From Tillus elongatus (Eukaryota; Arthropoda; Insecta; Coleoptera; Cleridae): a DNA stretch of 64,000 nucleotides. Position numbers and translations under genes: made by a program. This document shows positions 22,016 to 33,715 of the stretch, piece by piece (within the stretch, counting starts at the first letter, position 1; every line of letters begins with the position of its first letter). Location of the stretch: NCBI GenBank assembly GCA_964006375.1, contig OZ023265.1, forward strand, positions 15,545,252 through 15,609,251, given 5' to 3'. Below the pieces are notes generated by a model that was not told the origin of the DNA, searched no databases, and saw nothing but the letters and a program-made list of their open reading frames with translations.

Positions 22016-24475
22016 TACAATCTATCACATGAGTAGAAAATCCAATATGGCTGCCATAATAAAAACAAACGTTGATACCTGTAACTCAAAAAGAAATGAC
22101 AATCTACAAAGAGGACTGTCCCATCCGTCCGGTGGTATCTTTTGTTGGTTGTATATCTTACAGGTTATCGAGATATCTTTCTACCCTCTTGATGTCGGAG
22201 TTGACTTTCCGGTCACCTTATTCTGTCAGGAATTCTTCAGAATTGATAGATAAACTCAGTAACGTGGAACTGAGAGATAATTCTATATTGGTATCGTTTG
22301 ATGTCTCTAACCTTTTCACCAGTGTCCCAGTGAATCAGACTCTTCTACTATTGAAGAATTTACTCACTTCTTCCTCATTTGGTACTGAATCCCAGAGGGC
22401 TCTACATGCCTTGGTCAAGGTTTGCTTGTCTCAGAATTTCTTCTCGTTTGATGATAGAATATTCGTCCAAAAAAGTGGTCTCCCCATGGGCAACCCTTTG
22501 TCACCCTTTTGCGCAGAGGTATTCATGAGTTTCTTTGAAAGAGAACTGGTTTTCAGAGACTATAACCCCTACTTAAAGTATGTTTCTTCCTGGTCACGCT
22601 ATGTCGATGACATTTTGGTGGTCTGGTCTGGCACAGTAGAGCAGCTCCACCTGTTTCAGTGTTGGCTCAATGCCCTGCACCTCAACATCGATTTCACGAT
22701 GGAGCTGGAAGCAGAATCGTCCATAAGCTTCCTCGACCTGAAGTTGAAGAGGTGCAGCCACAGCATTTTGTTCGACATTTATAGAAAACCCACTCAGACG
22801 GACCATCTCATTCCATTCAAGTCAAGCCATCATATGTCCCACAAGATGGCTTCTCTCAGATTCTTGGTTGACAGATTGTTTAGAATCCCACTGTCGGGGA
22901 TTGACTTCATTAGAGAATTAAACCTTATAAAACAACTCGCAATCAATAATGAGTACCCAATCAACATAGTCGAAAAATTGGTCAACAGAAAGAGCCGTCA
23001 GCTCTTGATAGAAGCGAGCACCAGTCTATCCCTCGCTCAACCTGAGAGAATATCGTATTTCCCGTTCACCTACTGTGGTCCTGTTTCCAATGCCGTTGTC
23101 AAGGCTCTCAAATGTGAAAATGTCAGGTTTTCTTTTAAGTCTTTGAACACCATTAACAATTTATTCATTCACAACAAAGATAACATCCCAGACTTGAAGA
23201 AGTCGGGTGTTTATTGCCTAAAATGTGGTACCCCCGGTTGTAAAGCTGTTTACATAGGAAGAACCGGAAGATCGTTAGGCACCAAAGTCACGGAACACCT
23301 TAGGAGCAGAAACCAGCTCAACAATGACACATCAGTATTTGGTTGCCATTTGAGGGAGTGTAGCCACAGTTTCAACAAAAATACAGATGCTGTAATCTTG
23401 CACCCTTCAAGCTTTGGCATAGAACAATTCGTCTTAGAAGAGATTGAGATTTTCAAACATTCTAAGTGTCAAACCAGTGAAGTTTTGAACTTGTCCAACA
23501 CAGATTTAACGAACTTTCCTTTATTCTATAGCCAATTGGTGTAATTAGTGCTGCTGAACTCTATGGTTTTTCTACATGACCATGAACATTGTCTTTGAAG
23601 ATGGCTGCTCTATGGCTCCCCTACCATTCCTTGCTATTTTGTCGTTGACATTTCACTTCTGACACTTCTGTCGCACCTGCGCCGGTGCACCCTGTTGGCT
23701 TCAAGTTCACATAATGGCCGCCCTTCATCATGTTTGTTAAAATCGCCGATCTTTCGCATTGATTTTTGTTGTTGAAGTCAATTTTTCTGGCATTATGCAG
23801 AGGTATTATTACACGCCCCCTGGCACAATGAAGTTGTGACCTGTGAAAATCTTCATGTATAGTTTCGAGTTCAATGTTTTGAGAATTGTTCAAGTGAGTA
23901 TGGTTCATTTTTTCACTTGTTTCTTTGCCCTGGTGGTTCTCATTGGGTTTCTTGCTTAACTTTGCCTGCCTGCTGTGTTGTTTAACTTGTCAGTTTCACT
24001 CATTGGCTTTGCTATTGCCTCAACAATAGACTTGCTTATTTTAGTGTTCAAATTATCAGTTATTATACTTTGACAGTTTTTGTGTCTTTCAGTGCTTTTT
24101 TAGTTGCTTGATGCTTTTAACTTTGTTAACGTAGTTTGCATGTTCAAATCAATATTTTAACTGTGGTTACTGTATCTATAGTTTTTAGATTTTTAGATTT
24201 TGCCTTGACTGTTGGTCGGTGTTTCTTCTGTGTGACTTGTGACCTTTGACCTTTCTGTGAGGTTCACCTTGTCATCATTGTGCTCGGTGATGCACAATTG
24301 CCTACCGGAAAAACTAATGTTTTTCTGACAGACCTGTCTTGTTTGTGTTTTTAGATTTTCCCCTGAGGATGACCTCTTTGAGTGTCGAAACGCGACGGGA
24401 AAAAGAGAAATCTTAAGTAAATTTTGGTGTCTGGAGGAGAAGCCGCTACATTCAACGTTTAATTAATGACAATCT
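22016..24475 (+). mobile_element. Penelope-like element 2, 5'-truncated
   Basis: Holds one long intact reading frame (22072-23544) and a roughly 900-bp 3' UTR ending in a structured stretch (CCCCTGAGGATGACC ... GTGTCGAAACGCGACGGG, 24360-24402) typical of Penelope tails. It truncates the piggyBac relic, so it inserted later. Confidence 0.75.
22072..23544 (+). CDS. Penelope-like RT with GIY-YIG endonuclease, open but N-terminally truncated
   Basis: 490 residues without a stop: CPIRPVVSFVGCISY (16-30), motif A SFDVSNLFTSVP (75-86, Asp kept), GLPMGNPLSP (136-145), YVDD (177-180), SISFLDLKLKR, SHHMSHKMASLRFLVDR, then GIY-YIG from about 380 (SGVYCLKCGTPGCKAVYIGR, KVTEHLRSRN). All catalytic motifs are present, but the RT N-terminus expected in the family is missing, so the first Met is not the native start. 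The frame looks recently active in sequence terms. Confidence 0.8.
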   Translation: MIPVTQKEMTIYKEDCPIRPVVSFVGCISYRLSRYLSTLLMSELTFRSPYSVRNSSELIDKLSNVELRDNSILVSFDVSNLFTSVPVNQTLLLLKNLLTSSSFGTESQRALHALVKVCLSQNFFSFDDRIFVQKSGLPMGNPLSPFCAEVFMSFFERELVFRDYNPYLKYVSSWSRYVDDILVVWSGTVEQLHLFQCWLNALHLNIDFTMELEAESSISFLDLKLKRCSHSILFDIYRKPTQTDHLIPFKSSHHMSHKMASLRFLVDRLFRIPLSGIDFIRELNLIKQLAINNEYPINIVEKLVNRKSRQLLIEASTSLSLAQPERISYFPFTYCGPVSNAVVKALKCENVRFSFKSLNTINNLFIHNKDNIPDLKKSGVYCLKCGTPGCKAVYIGRTGRSLGTKVTEHLRSRNQLNNDTSVFGCHLRECSHSFNKNTDAVILHPSSFGIEQFVLEEIEIFKHSKCQTSEVLNLSNTDLTNFPLFYSQLV

Positions 24476-24836
<361 letters not shown>

Positions 24837-24917
24837 CATGCTTGGTTCTCGGGTTAAACCGCGTCCAGAATTTATGGAAACTCGACGTTTCGGCTCCTGT
24901 TTTGGAGCCATTTTCAA

Positions 24918-25130
24918 GAGGTAAAGGAAATTAAGGACACTCTAAGGCCTCAATCTGCCTACTCCTTAGAGTGATGGACAAAGGTGGGTAAAGGAAATAT
25001 GTAAGGACACTCTAAGGCCTCAATCTGCCTACTCCTTAGAGTGGTGGACAAAGGTAGGTAAAGGAAATATGTAAGGACACTCTAAGGCCTCAATCTGCCT
25101 ACTCCTTAGAGTGGTGGATAAAGGTAGGTT
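24918..25130. repeat. Three tandem 69-bp units in PLE 3 tail
   Basis: The unit contains ACTCTAAGG ... CCTTAGAGT, an internal inverted repeat, around CCTCAATCTGCCTACT. A partial fourth core (GGCCTCAATCTGCCTACTCC) follows at 25154. Confidence 0.85.
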
Positions 25131-26454
25131 GGGTTGTTGTAGCTCGATTACGGGGCCTCAATCTGCCTACTCCCCAAATCTCGCCGGAGATCGTCTGTGA
25201 GGTCTTAGTGTGTTCAACCCTAGGCCTCAGAGAGATCTGGCAGACCGTTGCAAGTCTTGTCTTATATATGTCGTTCCGTCTACCTGTTGCGTCATCAGTG
25301 AAAGTAGTGGGGTCACCGTCAATTAAGTGGGGGGCTTTGGTCACGGTATCTAGAGGAAGATTAAGAGGGTCACCGGCATTTGTTACGGCAGATAATGATG
25401 CAATAAAATTGTCTGTGGAATTTAGTTCCTTTTTGTGTGTTTGTAAAGAAGATATAATAGGTTTCCAAGTAGTCGGAAGGCGAAGACCATCATCTCTCTT
25501 ATTTAAACAATCGGGACGTTTTTCAATCTCGATTGCTTCGCGGATAATTCTCGTTTTGAAATTGTAAACCGGTGCTATTGTTTTGGCATTATCTAAGTCT
25601 ATTTTGTGCCCTGTATGAATATGATGCATGGCCAGCGCCGATGAGGGGTCGGATTTTCTTACTGCGAGGGTGTATTCGTATATTCTATTGTGGATGCGTC
25701 TGTTTGTTTGTCCTACGTAAGTTCGGGAACAGTCGGAACAAGGAATTTCGTAAACTCCGTGGGATTCGTTTGGAATCGTATCCTTGGGAGTTTTTATAAG
25801 ATTTGACAGTTTTTGGTCTGTTGTGAATACGGTTTTGATATTATGGGTTCGGAAAATTCGGCTGATTTTGTCGGTGACACCTTTAATGTATGGTAAAAAC
25901 GCCGTGTGTTGTTGTGTGGACGCTGTTTGTTCTTGTTGTGGTGTAGTGGTTTGTTGTTGTGCGTTTATAATGTTTCGTAGTATGTGATTGTTGTCGTATC
26001 CGTTTTCTAGCAATGTCTGTCTTAAAAAGTTTAATTCTGTCTGTTTGTTGTTGTTGTCCGTTAGTCTAAGAGATCGTGTTACTAATGTTCGAACCACGGA
26101 ATTTAGTTGCGATGGGTGATGGTGAGATTGGGCGTTAAGATACCGATTAGTGTGGGTTGGATTTCGGTAGACAGTGTAAGAAAATCCTCTGACTGGGTTT
26201 TTAGTGATGCGTACATCTAAGAAAGGCAAAGAAAAATTATTTTCCATTTCCATGGTGAACTGGATTTGGGGGTTGATGTTATTTAGGTAAGAAAGGAATT
26301 CGTCTCGAGATTCTTTGCCGTGTGGCCACACAGCGAAAATGTCGTCAACGTATCTTAACCAACACGTTGGTTTAAGTTGGGATGAATTGAGGGCTTGTGT
26401 CTCGAAGTTTTCCATGAAAATGATGGCCAATGCAGAAGAGAGGGGTGAACCCAT
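25099..26454 (-). CDS. Penelope-like RT (palm) with GIY-YIG domain, 5'-truncated
   Basis: 451 residues without a stop: MGSPLSSALAIIFMENFETQ, LRYVDDIFAVWPHG, LPFLDVRITKNP, thumb (HHHPSQLNSVVRTLVTRSLR), then GIY-YIG (HGVYEIPCSDCSRTYVGQTN, RIHNRIYEYT). A C-terminal extension follows. The frame runs upstream of the Met (VRGAPMGSPL), but motif A and the N-terminus are missing at 26548. It is closer to element 1 in its terminal motif than to element 2. Confidence 0.78.
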   Translation of the reverse strand: MGSPLSSALAIIFMENFETQALNSSQLKPTCWLRYVDDIFAVWPHGKESRDEFLSYLNNINPQIQFTMEMENNFSLPFLDVRITKNPVRGFSYTVYRNPTHTNRYLNAQSHHHPSQLNSVVRTLVTRSLRLTDNNNKQTELNFLRQTLLENGYDNNHILRNIINAQQQTTTPQQEQTASTQQHTAFLPYIKGVTDKISRIFRTHNIKTVFTTDQKLSNLIKTPKDTIPNESHGVYEIPCSDCSRTYVGQTNRRIHNRIYEYTLAVRKSDPSSALAMHHIHTGHKIDLDNAKTIAPVYNFKTRIIREAIEIEKRPDCLNKRDDGLRLPTTWKPIISSLQTHKKELNSTDNFIASLSAVTNAGDPLNLPLDTVTKAPHLIDGDPTTFTDDATGRRNDIYKTRLATVCQISLRPRVEHTKTSQTISGEIWGVGRLRPRNRATTTQPTFIHHSKE

Positions 26455-26575
26455 TGGAGCACCTCGAACTTGTTTGTAAAATTTGTTTTGAAAAAGGAAA
26501 TAAGTGTTAGATGTGCAGACGGTTTAACCCGAGAACCAAGCATGTCTCACATTAAAGACCGCGGAAATCTTTCTG

Positions 26576-26578
<3 letters not shown>

Positions 26579-26665
<87 letters not shown>
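26579..26665. repeat. (TA)n microsatellite
   Basis: TA tract between PLE 3 and the 220-bp repeat copy 2. Confidence 0.95.
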
Positions 26666-26668
<3 letters not shown>

Positions 26669-26673
26669 TTACA

Positions 26674-26899
26674 TGTGTGTTGGAATTATAATCTAGATTC
26701 TATTACGATATTTATGTTACAAAAAGTTCATAAATTATAGAGTACTGCGAGGCATTTATAGAATAAAAATTTAATAGCTTCATTAAGGGAAAGATTTATT
26801 GTGGTAGATCTAAATCTGTTTCATTGTCGCAATGGCTTGTAACAATCCGATTATGACAATTAGTTATGCCAAGGTGTTATCTGTGATTCCATAATGTAC
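26674..26899 (+). repeat. 220-bp dispersed repeat, copy 2
   Basis: Same sequence and orientation as 19058-19280 with only scattered differences. Confidence 0.75.
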
Positions 26900-27144
26900 C
26901 ATCATTAATATTAAAGACTATTTATTACACTAGTCAAATCAAGAGTACGCCATTAATATAGAATTTACATCGTATGAATGATGGAACCTGTACTTATTAG
27001 TCCATTTCGTAGAAACATTTTGCCCTGCAAAAGGTGGAGTAGAAGATTTTTGTTCTCTATTTGAAGGCAATGGTGCCAGCAAGTAAAAACAAAATCAGTT
27101 GCCGCGCCCGTACTTGTAAGAACTTTTGACAGCTAGAAAACCAA
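26900..27144. other. Unassigned
   Basis: Nothing recognised. Confidence 0.4.
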
Positions 27145-27450
27145 CAAATCTCGCGACACAGCAAGTGCGTTATGGTAGCAAATTTTTATTAAAGGCTTAC
27201 TACGTAACAAAATTCAACTTTCTAAGTTTATATAAAATTAGAATATTCAAAATTGAATTTTCTTTCGAAAAATTTTTTTTCCTCCGAAAAGTTATATTTA
27301 TGAAATTTGGTGAATATATTGCCTTAGGAAATACCTTACTACATACCAAAACTAAATGTTCTAAGTTTATATTAAATTGAGTTATTCAAATTTGAAGCAT
27401 TTAATAAAAATTCACTAGCATAACACACTTGCTGCTTTCCGCACTTTTTT
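27145..27450. mobile_element. GACGCAGC-type MITE, complete copy
   Basis: Ends at 27154 (CACAGCAAGTGCGTTATGG) and 27413-27438 (CATAACACACTTGCTGC). The interior is a rough palindrome around ATTGAATTTTCTTTCG, so much of this copy folds back. Confidence 0.6.
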
Positions 27451-27891
27451 TTGAAACTCTGGAGGTAAAAAAAGGTACATACATTAAAATCACTTTCTAA
27501 ATTTTCAACCCGCTTTAAAAAATTATTACCTGATACAGTACTCGTACTTACGACTGGGACACGAGAACATGTAGATGTTTTGTAATATCAGATATATAAG
27601 CCTGTGTGTGATTTTTCTACGATCTTCAATTATTTCTAAAAAATAGTGTGTATTTTAAACACTCTTTTTGCAAATATTTTTAATAAATGAAAGTAACAGT
27701 TGGAGCATGAATCTGGAACTTTATTTTAGATATCTAATGCAAGGTTTGATACTCATCAGTTTTAGAGTCTTTGTTTACAAATCGCCAATTGTGACGTTTA
27801 AAATCGTCACTTTGGCATTTTTAGAAGGAAAACTAAGCTTTTCAAAATAAATTATGTTGTAATGTTACCTATTGTTGCCCAAGAAAGTTAA
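27451..27891. other. Unassigned AT-rich DNA
   Basis: Nothing recognised. Confidence 0.45.
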
Positions 27892-27899
27892 TATTTTAC

Positions 27900-29097
27900 C
27901 AGTGGCGGCTGGTCGGGGTAGGCAAGGTAGGCGCCGCCTACCTTGACTTAGAAATCCTAAATTAAAAAAAAAAATGTATACTAAAATATACTAAATAATG
28001 ATACCTATCTAGTTTTCTCGTTGAAATGTGATAAGGATTTCTTTTATTAGCAGATCTATGGAAATTTGTGCCAATACGATCCGGGCTGCCCGATAATATG
28101 TTAATGAGAAAACACCATCTAATAAGTGACCGTGGTAGGCTGGCGAGTATGGTAGTCTAAATTTCATGTGAATCTTGAAAACATCAGATCTCGCTCTCTC
28201 TCTCTCTCTTTTTCTTACAACTACTGCATCAGTAGTACTGCTGTACGACGTGAAGAAAGTCGAGACCTATGCTAAGCTGTTAGGCGACAAGTACAGGTGC
28301 CTCATTGCTGTCCCGCTGCTTTAGACGATGAAGAAACACCTTTGCGTATTTTGTTTTATGAAGTCAGATGTGCAGATATGTCACAACTAGTATTTCTTTA
28401 GCTAGCTGATTCATCAAAATTTAACGAATACCGTAAGGATTTTCCAACTGATCTAATAACAACTATAACCAGCTATTATAAAAAATACGTTCGATAAACA
28501 GAAACTGATCAACGAGCTAGAAGTTATATATTACGACGAACAATTTGAATAACTAAATGTAAAATCAATTTTAAATAATTTTGTGGTTAACGATTTCCGA
28601 AAAATATTTCCCAAGGCCTATAAACTACTTGTTTTAATCGCGACAATTCCAGCAACAAGTACCTACCTCAGTTGAGAGACATTTTTCTTCTTTAAAGCGT
28701 ATTAAAACTTACAGCAGAAATTCGATGACGAATGACCGCTTATCAACTCTTGCACTTATTTCGATAGAAAAAGAGTTCTTATGTTTTCTCCAAGATCAAG
28801 ATTCAGATGAATTTGTGAATAATATAATAAATCAATTCTCATTAATAAAAGACAGACGTATAAATTTAATTTATAGAAAGTAACTGTCATTTTCAAACGA
28901 GGTGGGGTTATGGTTAGGATGTGAGGGAAGAGGAGACCTACGTTGCGTAAATTAACTATATTGAAGTAATACCAATTTGAATAGAAACGCGCAGACATGT
29001 TCTAATTTTTATAAATTATTTAAGCGGAATATGCTTTGCAATTCAGAATTCGCGGCACTGTTGCCTCTCCAAGCGAGAGGGGCACGAGCCGCCAGTG
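27900..29097 (+). mobile_element. hAT transposon, internally decayed, with 8-bp TSD
   Basis: Target duplication TATTTTAC sits at 27892-27899 and 29098-29105. Ends are CAGTGGCGGCTGGTCGGG and GGCACGAGCCGCCAGTG (inverted with one mismatch near the tip). Near 28640-28830 a broken frame encodes the hAT dimerisation domain: ATIPATSTYLS, HFSSLKRIKTYSRNSMTNDR, LSTLALISIEKEFL. The 1.2-kb length shows a large internal deletion compared with full hAT elements. End sequence and protein resemble the ZMYM1-like hAT group (inference). Confidence 0.85.
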
Positions 29098-29292
29098 TAT
29101 TTTACTCTAAGGATTAATTATCATTTGTACTACACAGATATTATAGTGTTGTGCTCTCCTCTGACCCCTACTGGATTGGAGCTTTGGAAAATTGTTTTCC
29201 ATCGGATGTTTCTTTTATACGTAACTGTTGTGCAGATAAACCGTTATTAGTTTTAATATTAATATTATTAGGTCTAAAACTCCTATTATAAA

Positions 29293-30190
29293 AAAATCTC
29301 TGGACGCAGCAAGTGCGTTATGGTAGCGAATTTTCTTTAAAATATGTTTAATAGCAAATGTGTTTCTTTGATGAAAGCAGGCATCAAACTTGGTTGCCTA
29401 TATAGTAGAAACAATGTACCATATTTCATTGAAATAAATTTATTGTTTGAAAATATATACACATTTTTCAAAAGTCTAGATGCAGCAAATGTGTTATGGA
29501 AGTGAATTTCCATAACAATGTTTTTAATAGCAAATACGAGCAGGCATCAATCTGATTACCGGTATAGCCTATGTGGTAGAAACAATGTACTATATTTTAT
29601 CAAAATTACTTATGGTTTGAAAATATAAAGAAAAATTTCGAAAATAAACTTAAATGTTGGTTTTCTAACCAAAAAAGCTTACGCTAATAGCCAATTGAGT
29701 TATTGAAATTTGAAGGATTTATTGAAAATTCGGTAAATTTGCAGAATAGCTCCCGAACGCTTTTCAACAAATTGTTTTCAGAACCATTATTAGGACCCCA
29801 CCTGGATGCACAAACCACAAGAAAAAATGCTTGTTCATACCCCCCAAGGAAGTTACGGGACTGGGAGTGAATAGGGGTGCTGTGCGGGGTAGGCAGGGTT
29901 TAAGGGGGATATGGCTTCAATATGTGAAAAAGACAGCTTTCAAGCCCGCTTTATTCGAATTTTCTGCTCATATTTCCTTTTTACTACCTGCCCCGCCCAG
30001 CACCCCTACTCACTCCTGGTCCCGTAACTTCCTTGAGGGGTGTGAACAAGACATTTTTCTTGGGGTTTGTGGATCCAGAGGGGCCCTAGGCAGGTTTCTG
30101 AAAACAGTTTTTTGAAAAGCGTTTGGGAGCTAAACTGCAAATTTACCGAAAATTCGCTACCAAAACGCACTTACTGCGTCCAGATTTTTT
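29293..30190. mobile_element. Foldback member of the GACGCAGC family
   Basis: Ends GACGCAGCAAGTGCGTTATG (29303) and CTACCAAAACGCACTTACTG (30157). Inside, arms 29728-29905 and 29988-30150 are inverted copies (AGGAAGTTACGGGA against TCCCGTAACTTCCT) around a loop of about 85 bp. A second, same-direction end (GATGCAGCAAATGTGTTATG) lies at 29479, suggesting nested copies. Confidence 0.65.
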
Positions 30191-30824
30191 CTTACAAACG
30201 CATCATATTTCGATAAAAAATGCAAAAAAGCATTAACGAATTTGTTCTACGAAAATTAGCTTAAAAAAATTATACACCCCTACTCACTCCTAGTGTCGTA
30301 GCTTCCTTGGGGAGTGTGAACAAAAAATTTTCCTTGGGGTTTGTGGATTCGGGGGGGGCTAGGCAGGGTTCTGAAATCAGTTTTTTGAAAAGAGTTCGAG
30401 AGCTAAACTGCAAATATACCGAAAATTCGCTATCAAAACGCACGCACTGCGTCTAGATCTTTTTCTTACAAACGCATCATATTTCGATAAATAATGCAAA
30501 AATGCATTAACGAATTTGTTCTACGAAAATTAGCTGAAAAAATATACACCCCTACTCACTCCTGGTCCCGTAACTTCCTTGGGCAGTGTAAACAAGAAAT
30601 TTTTCTTGGTGTTTGTGGATTCTGGAGGGGGGGCGGCTATGCAGGTTTGTTAAAACAGTTTTTTGAAAAGCGTTCGGGGGCTAAACCGCAAATTTACCGA
30701 AAATTCTCTACCAAAACGTACTTACTGCGTCCCGATTTTTTTCTTACAAACGCATCATATTTCGATAAAAAATGCAAAAATGCATTAACGAATTTGTTCT
30801 ACGAAAATTAGCTAAAAAAATTAT

Positions 30825-30835
<11 letters not shown>
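30001..30835 (+). repeat. Three tandem units of about 272 bp
   Basis: CACCCCTACTCACTCCT recurs at 30001, 30277 and 30548, each followed by the same GGGGTTTGTGGAT-type text, a MITE right end (30157, 30430, 30708) and CTTACAAACGCATCATATTT. The middle unit is the most diverged. Confidence 0.8.
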
Positions 30836-31600
<765 letters not shown>

Positions 31601-32551
31601 GCATTCGTAGCTAATTAATATGCCACGTCTCTCCTCAATTCCTTAATAGGATCTCTTGAATAATTCTTAGTGAGTTCGGTTCTAAAGGAGACAATCAAAC
31701 CCTAGATGATTGATGGGCGTGATCCCCATCACAATTAATCTAATTACTATAACAAAGAAAGCAGTGATAAAGTGTGTGACGAAAACCCATAAAACAAAGC
31801 TCCCACGCAGCCTATATCGACTTTATAACCCTTTAAATCCAATAAAAACGAACATTAATACAACCACAAGCCTATTCCAGCAAACGTTAACCATTGCCCT
31901 TCTATCTCGGATAACAATCTGACAAATTTACGTTGTGTTCCTTTCTTAAAGGCAGATAAAGTACAGCTACAGCATTCCAGGGATAGTTTTATAAGTGCCG
32001 GGTGCGAAAACACCTAATATAAATCAACACCTAAAATGCCGGCAACAACAGCAACCACACCCCCATCTGATGTTAGAGATTTTCTACCGACTGGTTGAAA
32101 TAAGTGCCCGTCTTTTCTTGGATTTATAGGGAAATTCTCACTCTCTTGTAATACGTTGTTGCTGGGTCTCGGGGAATAATGAAGTGATAAGAGTACCTGG
32201 TTGTTTTCTAAAAGCAAATGCAAGTTGTTTGCGGAACGCCGTGAGTTGTTTTCTTTAGAGAAGTCTTGATAAGCAATGTTTAACGACTTAATTTTGTCTA
32301 AGAAACAAGCAGCATCCGATGATTAGGTAAATGAAAACTCAGAAAACAAATGAATAATATAATAATAATAATATAATATTCTTTATTGGTCATAATTATA
32401 CAGCATGTCGATACATATAAGTCGTTAATTAATCTTGTTCAGTCTACAAATTTGATATTTAGTTGCTCTACAAAAAGTATCTACACATCTATAAATGTGT
32501 CTTTATGAATTGTTAGATGTTTTAAGAATGATCCTAGAATCAAGTGTCCTT
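31601..32551. other. Unassigned AT-rich DNA
   Basis: No coding or repeat recognised. Confidence 0.45.
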
Positions 32552-32564
32552 GAACAATTATAAT

Positions 32565-32752
32565 GACTCCCTCGTGGCGCAGGTGGCTAGGTGCCAGCCT
32601 GCAAAGCAAGAGGTCCCGGGTTCGATTCCCGGGCGAGCCAAGTAGACTTTGTCTGGAAAATTTGTAAATAATATTAAATGATGGGAAAGAATGTGCTAAT
32701 GGCCTGAGATGCCGCAGCCAATAATATTAAATTAAATAAAAAATAAATAAAA
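32565..32752 (+). mobile_element. tRNA-derived SINE with perfect 12-bp TSD
   Basis: Target duplication AACAATTATAAT is at 32553-32564 and 32753-32764. The head is tRNA-like: A box around GGCGCAGGTGGCTAGG, B box GGTTCGATTCC with flanking CCCGGG arms (32572-32638). A roughly 115-bp tRNA-unrelated body follows, ending in an A-rich AAATAAAAAATAAATAAAA tail. Pol III transcription from the internal boxes is expected for the family, and a LINE supplies mobilisation. Confidence 0.88.
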
Positions 32753-32929
32753 AACAATTATAATAGGCACGAATGTAGGTGGCTCACATATATGTTGTTT
32801 TCTCATCTAATCAAATTCAAAGTAGTAAAGTTCGCGTAGATAGCTACCCCACCAATTTTTTTCACTGTACTTATTTCCTAATTTTTTAGACACAGCTTTT
32901 AACAACGAAAAAAATTAAAAACCATCTTT

Positions 32930-33667
32930 TTGAACATTCCAGCCTTCTTTTTTCAAAATAATAATTTTTCATCAAAACTTTGTACCTGGACAGCAAATTT
33001 TCTCTCCAACAGGAGCATTTCTGTTGTTGTGGATGGCCATTCCTCTAAACTGTATCCAACTAATGCAGGAGTTCCTCAAGGTTCAGCTTTAGCCCCTACT
33101 TTGTTTCTTCTCCACATCAATGACCTCCTCTCTAGCACATCCAACCCACTTCACAGTTACGCGGACAACAGCACCCTCCACTCAAACATACAATATTCTA
33201 ATCCTGTCTCTTTAGCCCAATTAGATGAGGATCGCAGACTCATGGAGAGTTCTGTCTCCGTGGATCTCCAAAAAATATTAGACTGGGGAAGTAGAAATCT
33301 TGTACAATTCAATCCCACCAAATCTCAGTCTTGCTTTCTTTCTTATAAGAGATACACCAGCCCTAGACCCATCACAATGAACAACCAAGTTATTCAAAGT
33401 AATGAGTCCTTTTCTCTTGTTGGCATTTCTGTGGATCGAAATCCTAATTGGCACCAACATGTCACATCAATTGCAGAAGCGGCTGCTAAGAAATTAGGTT
33501 TTCTCTTCCGGGCTCGCAAATACTTTTCACCAGCTAATCTCTATACCTTATATACTTCACAAATAAGGCCAAACCTCGAATACTGCTCCCACATCTGGGG
33601 TGCCGCTGCCGCTTCTACACTCGCTATCCTAGACTCCATTCAAAAGAGAGCTATACTTATTTCCTAA
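32930..33667 (+). pseudogene. Jockey/BS-like RT, unit 1
   Basis: 245 codons: NAGVPQGSALAPTLFLLHIN, then HSYADNSTLHSN where the catalytic YADD is YADN, then NLVQFNPTKSQSC, SLVGISVDR and RPNLEYCSHIWGAAAAS. Truncated at the duplication junction. Confidence 0.8.
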
Positions 33668-33715
33668 TTTTGTAGACACAGCTTTTAACAACGAAAAAAA
33701 TTAAAAGCCATCTTT

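Noticed and set aside
24918..25130. CRISPR-like direct repeats
   Set aside because: Units are contiguous tandem copies with no unique spacers, in a eukaryotic retroelement tail.
32572..32640. tRNA gene
   Set aside because: A/B boxes are tRNA-like, but the sequence continues into a non-tRNA body with an A-rich tail and a perfect target duplication, so it is a SINE.
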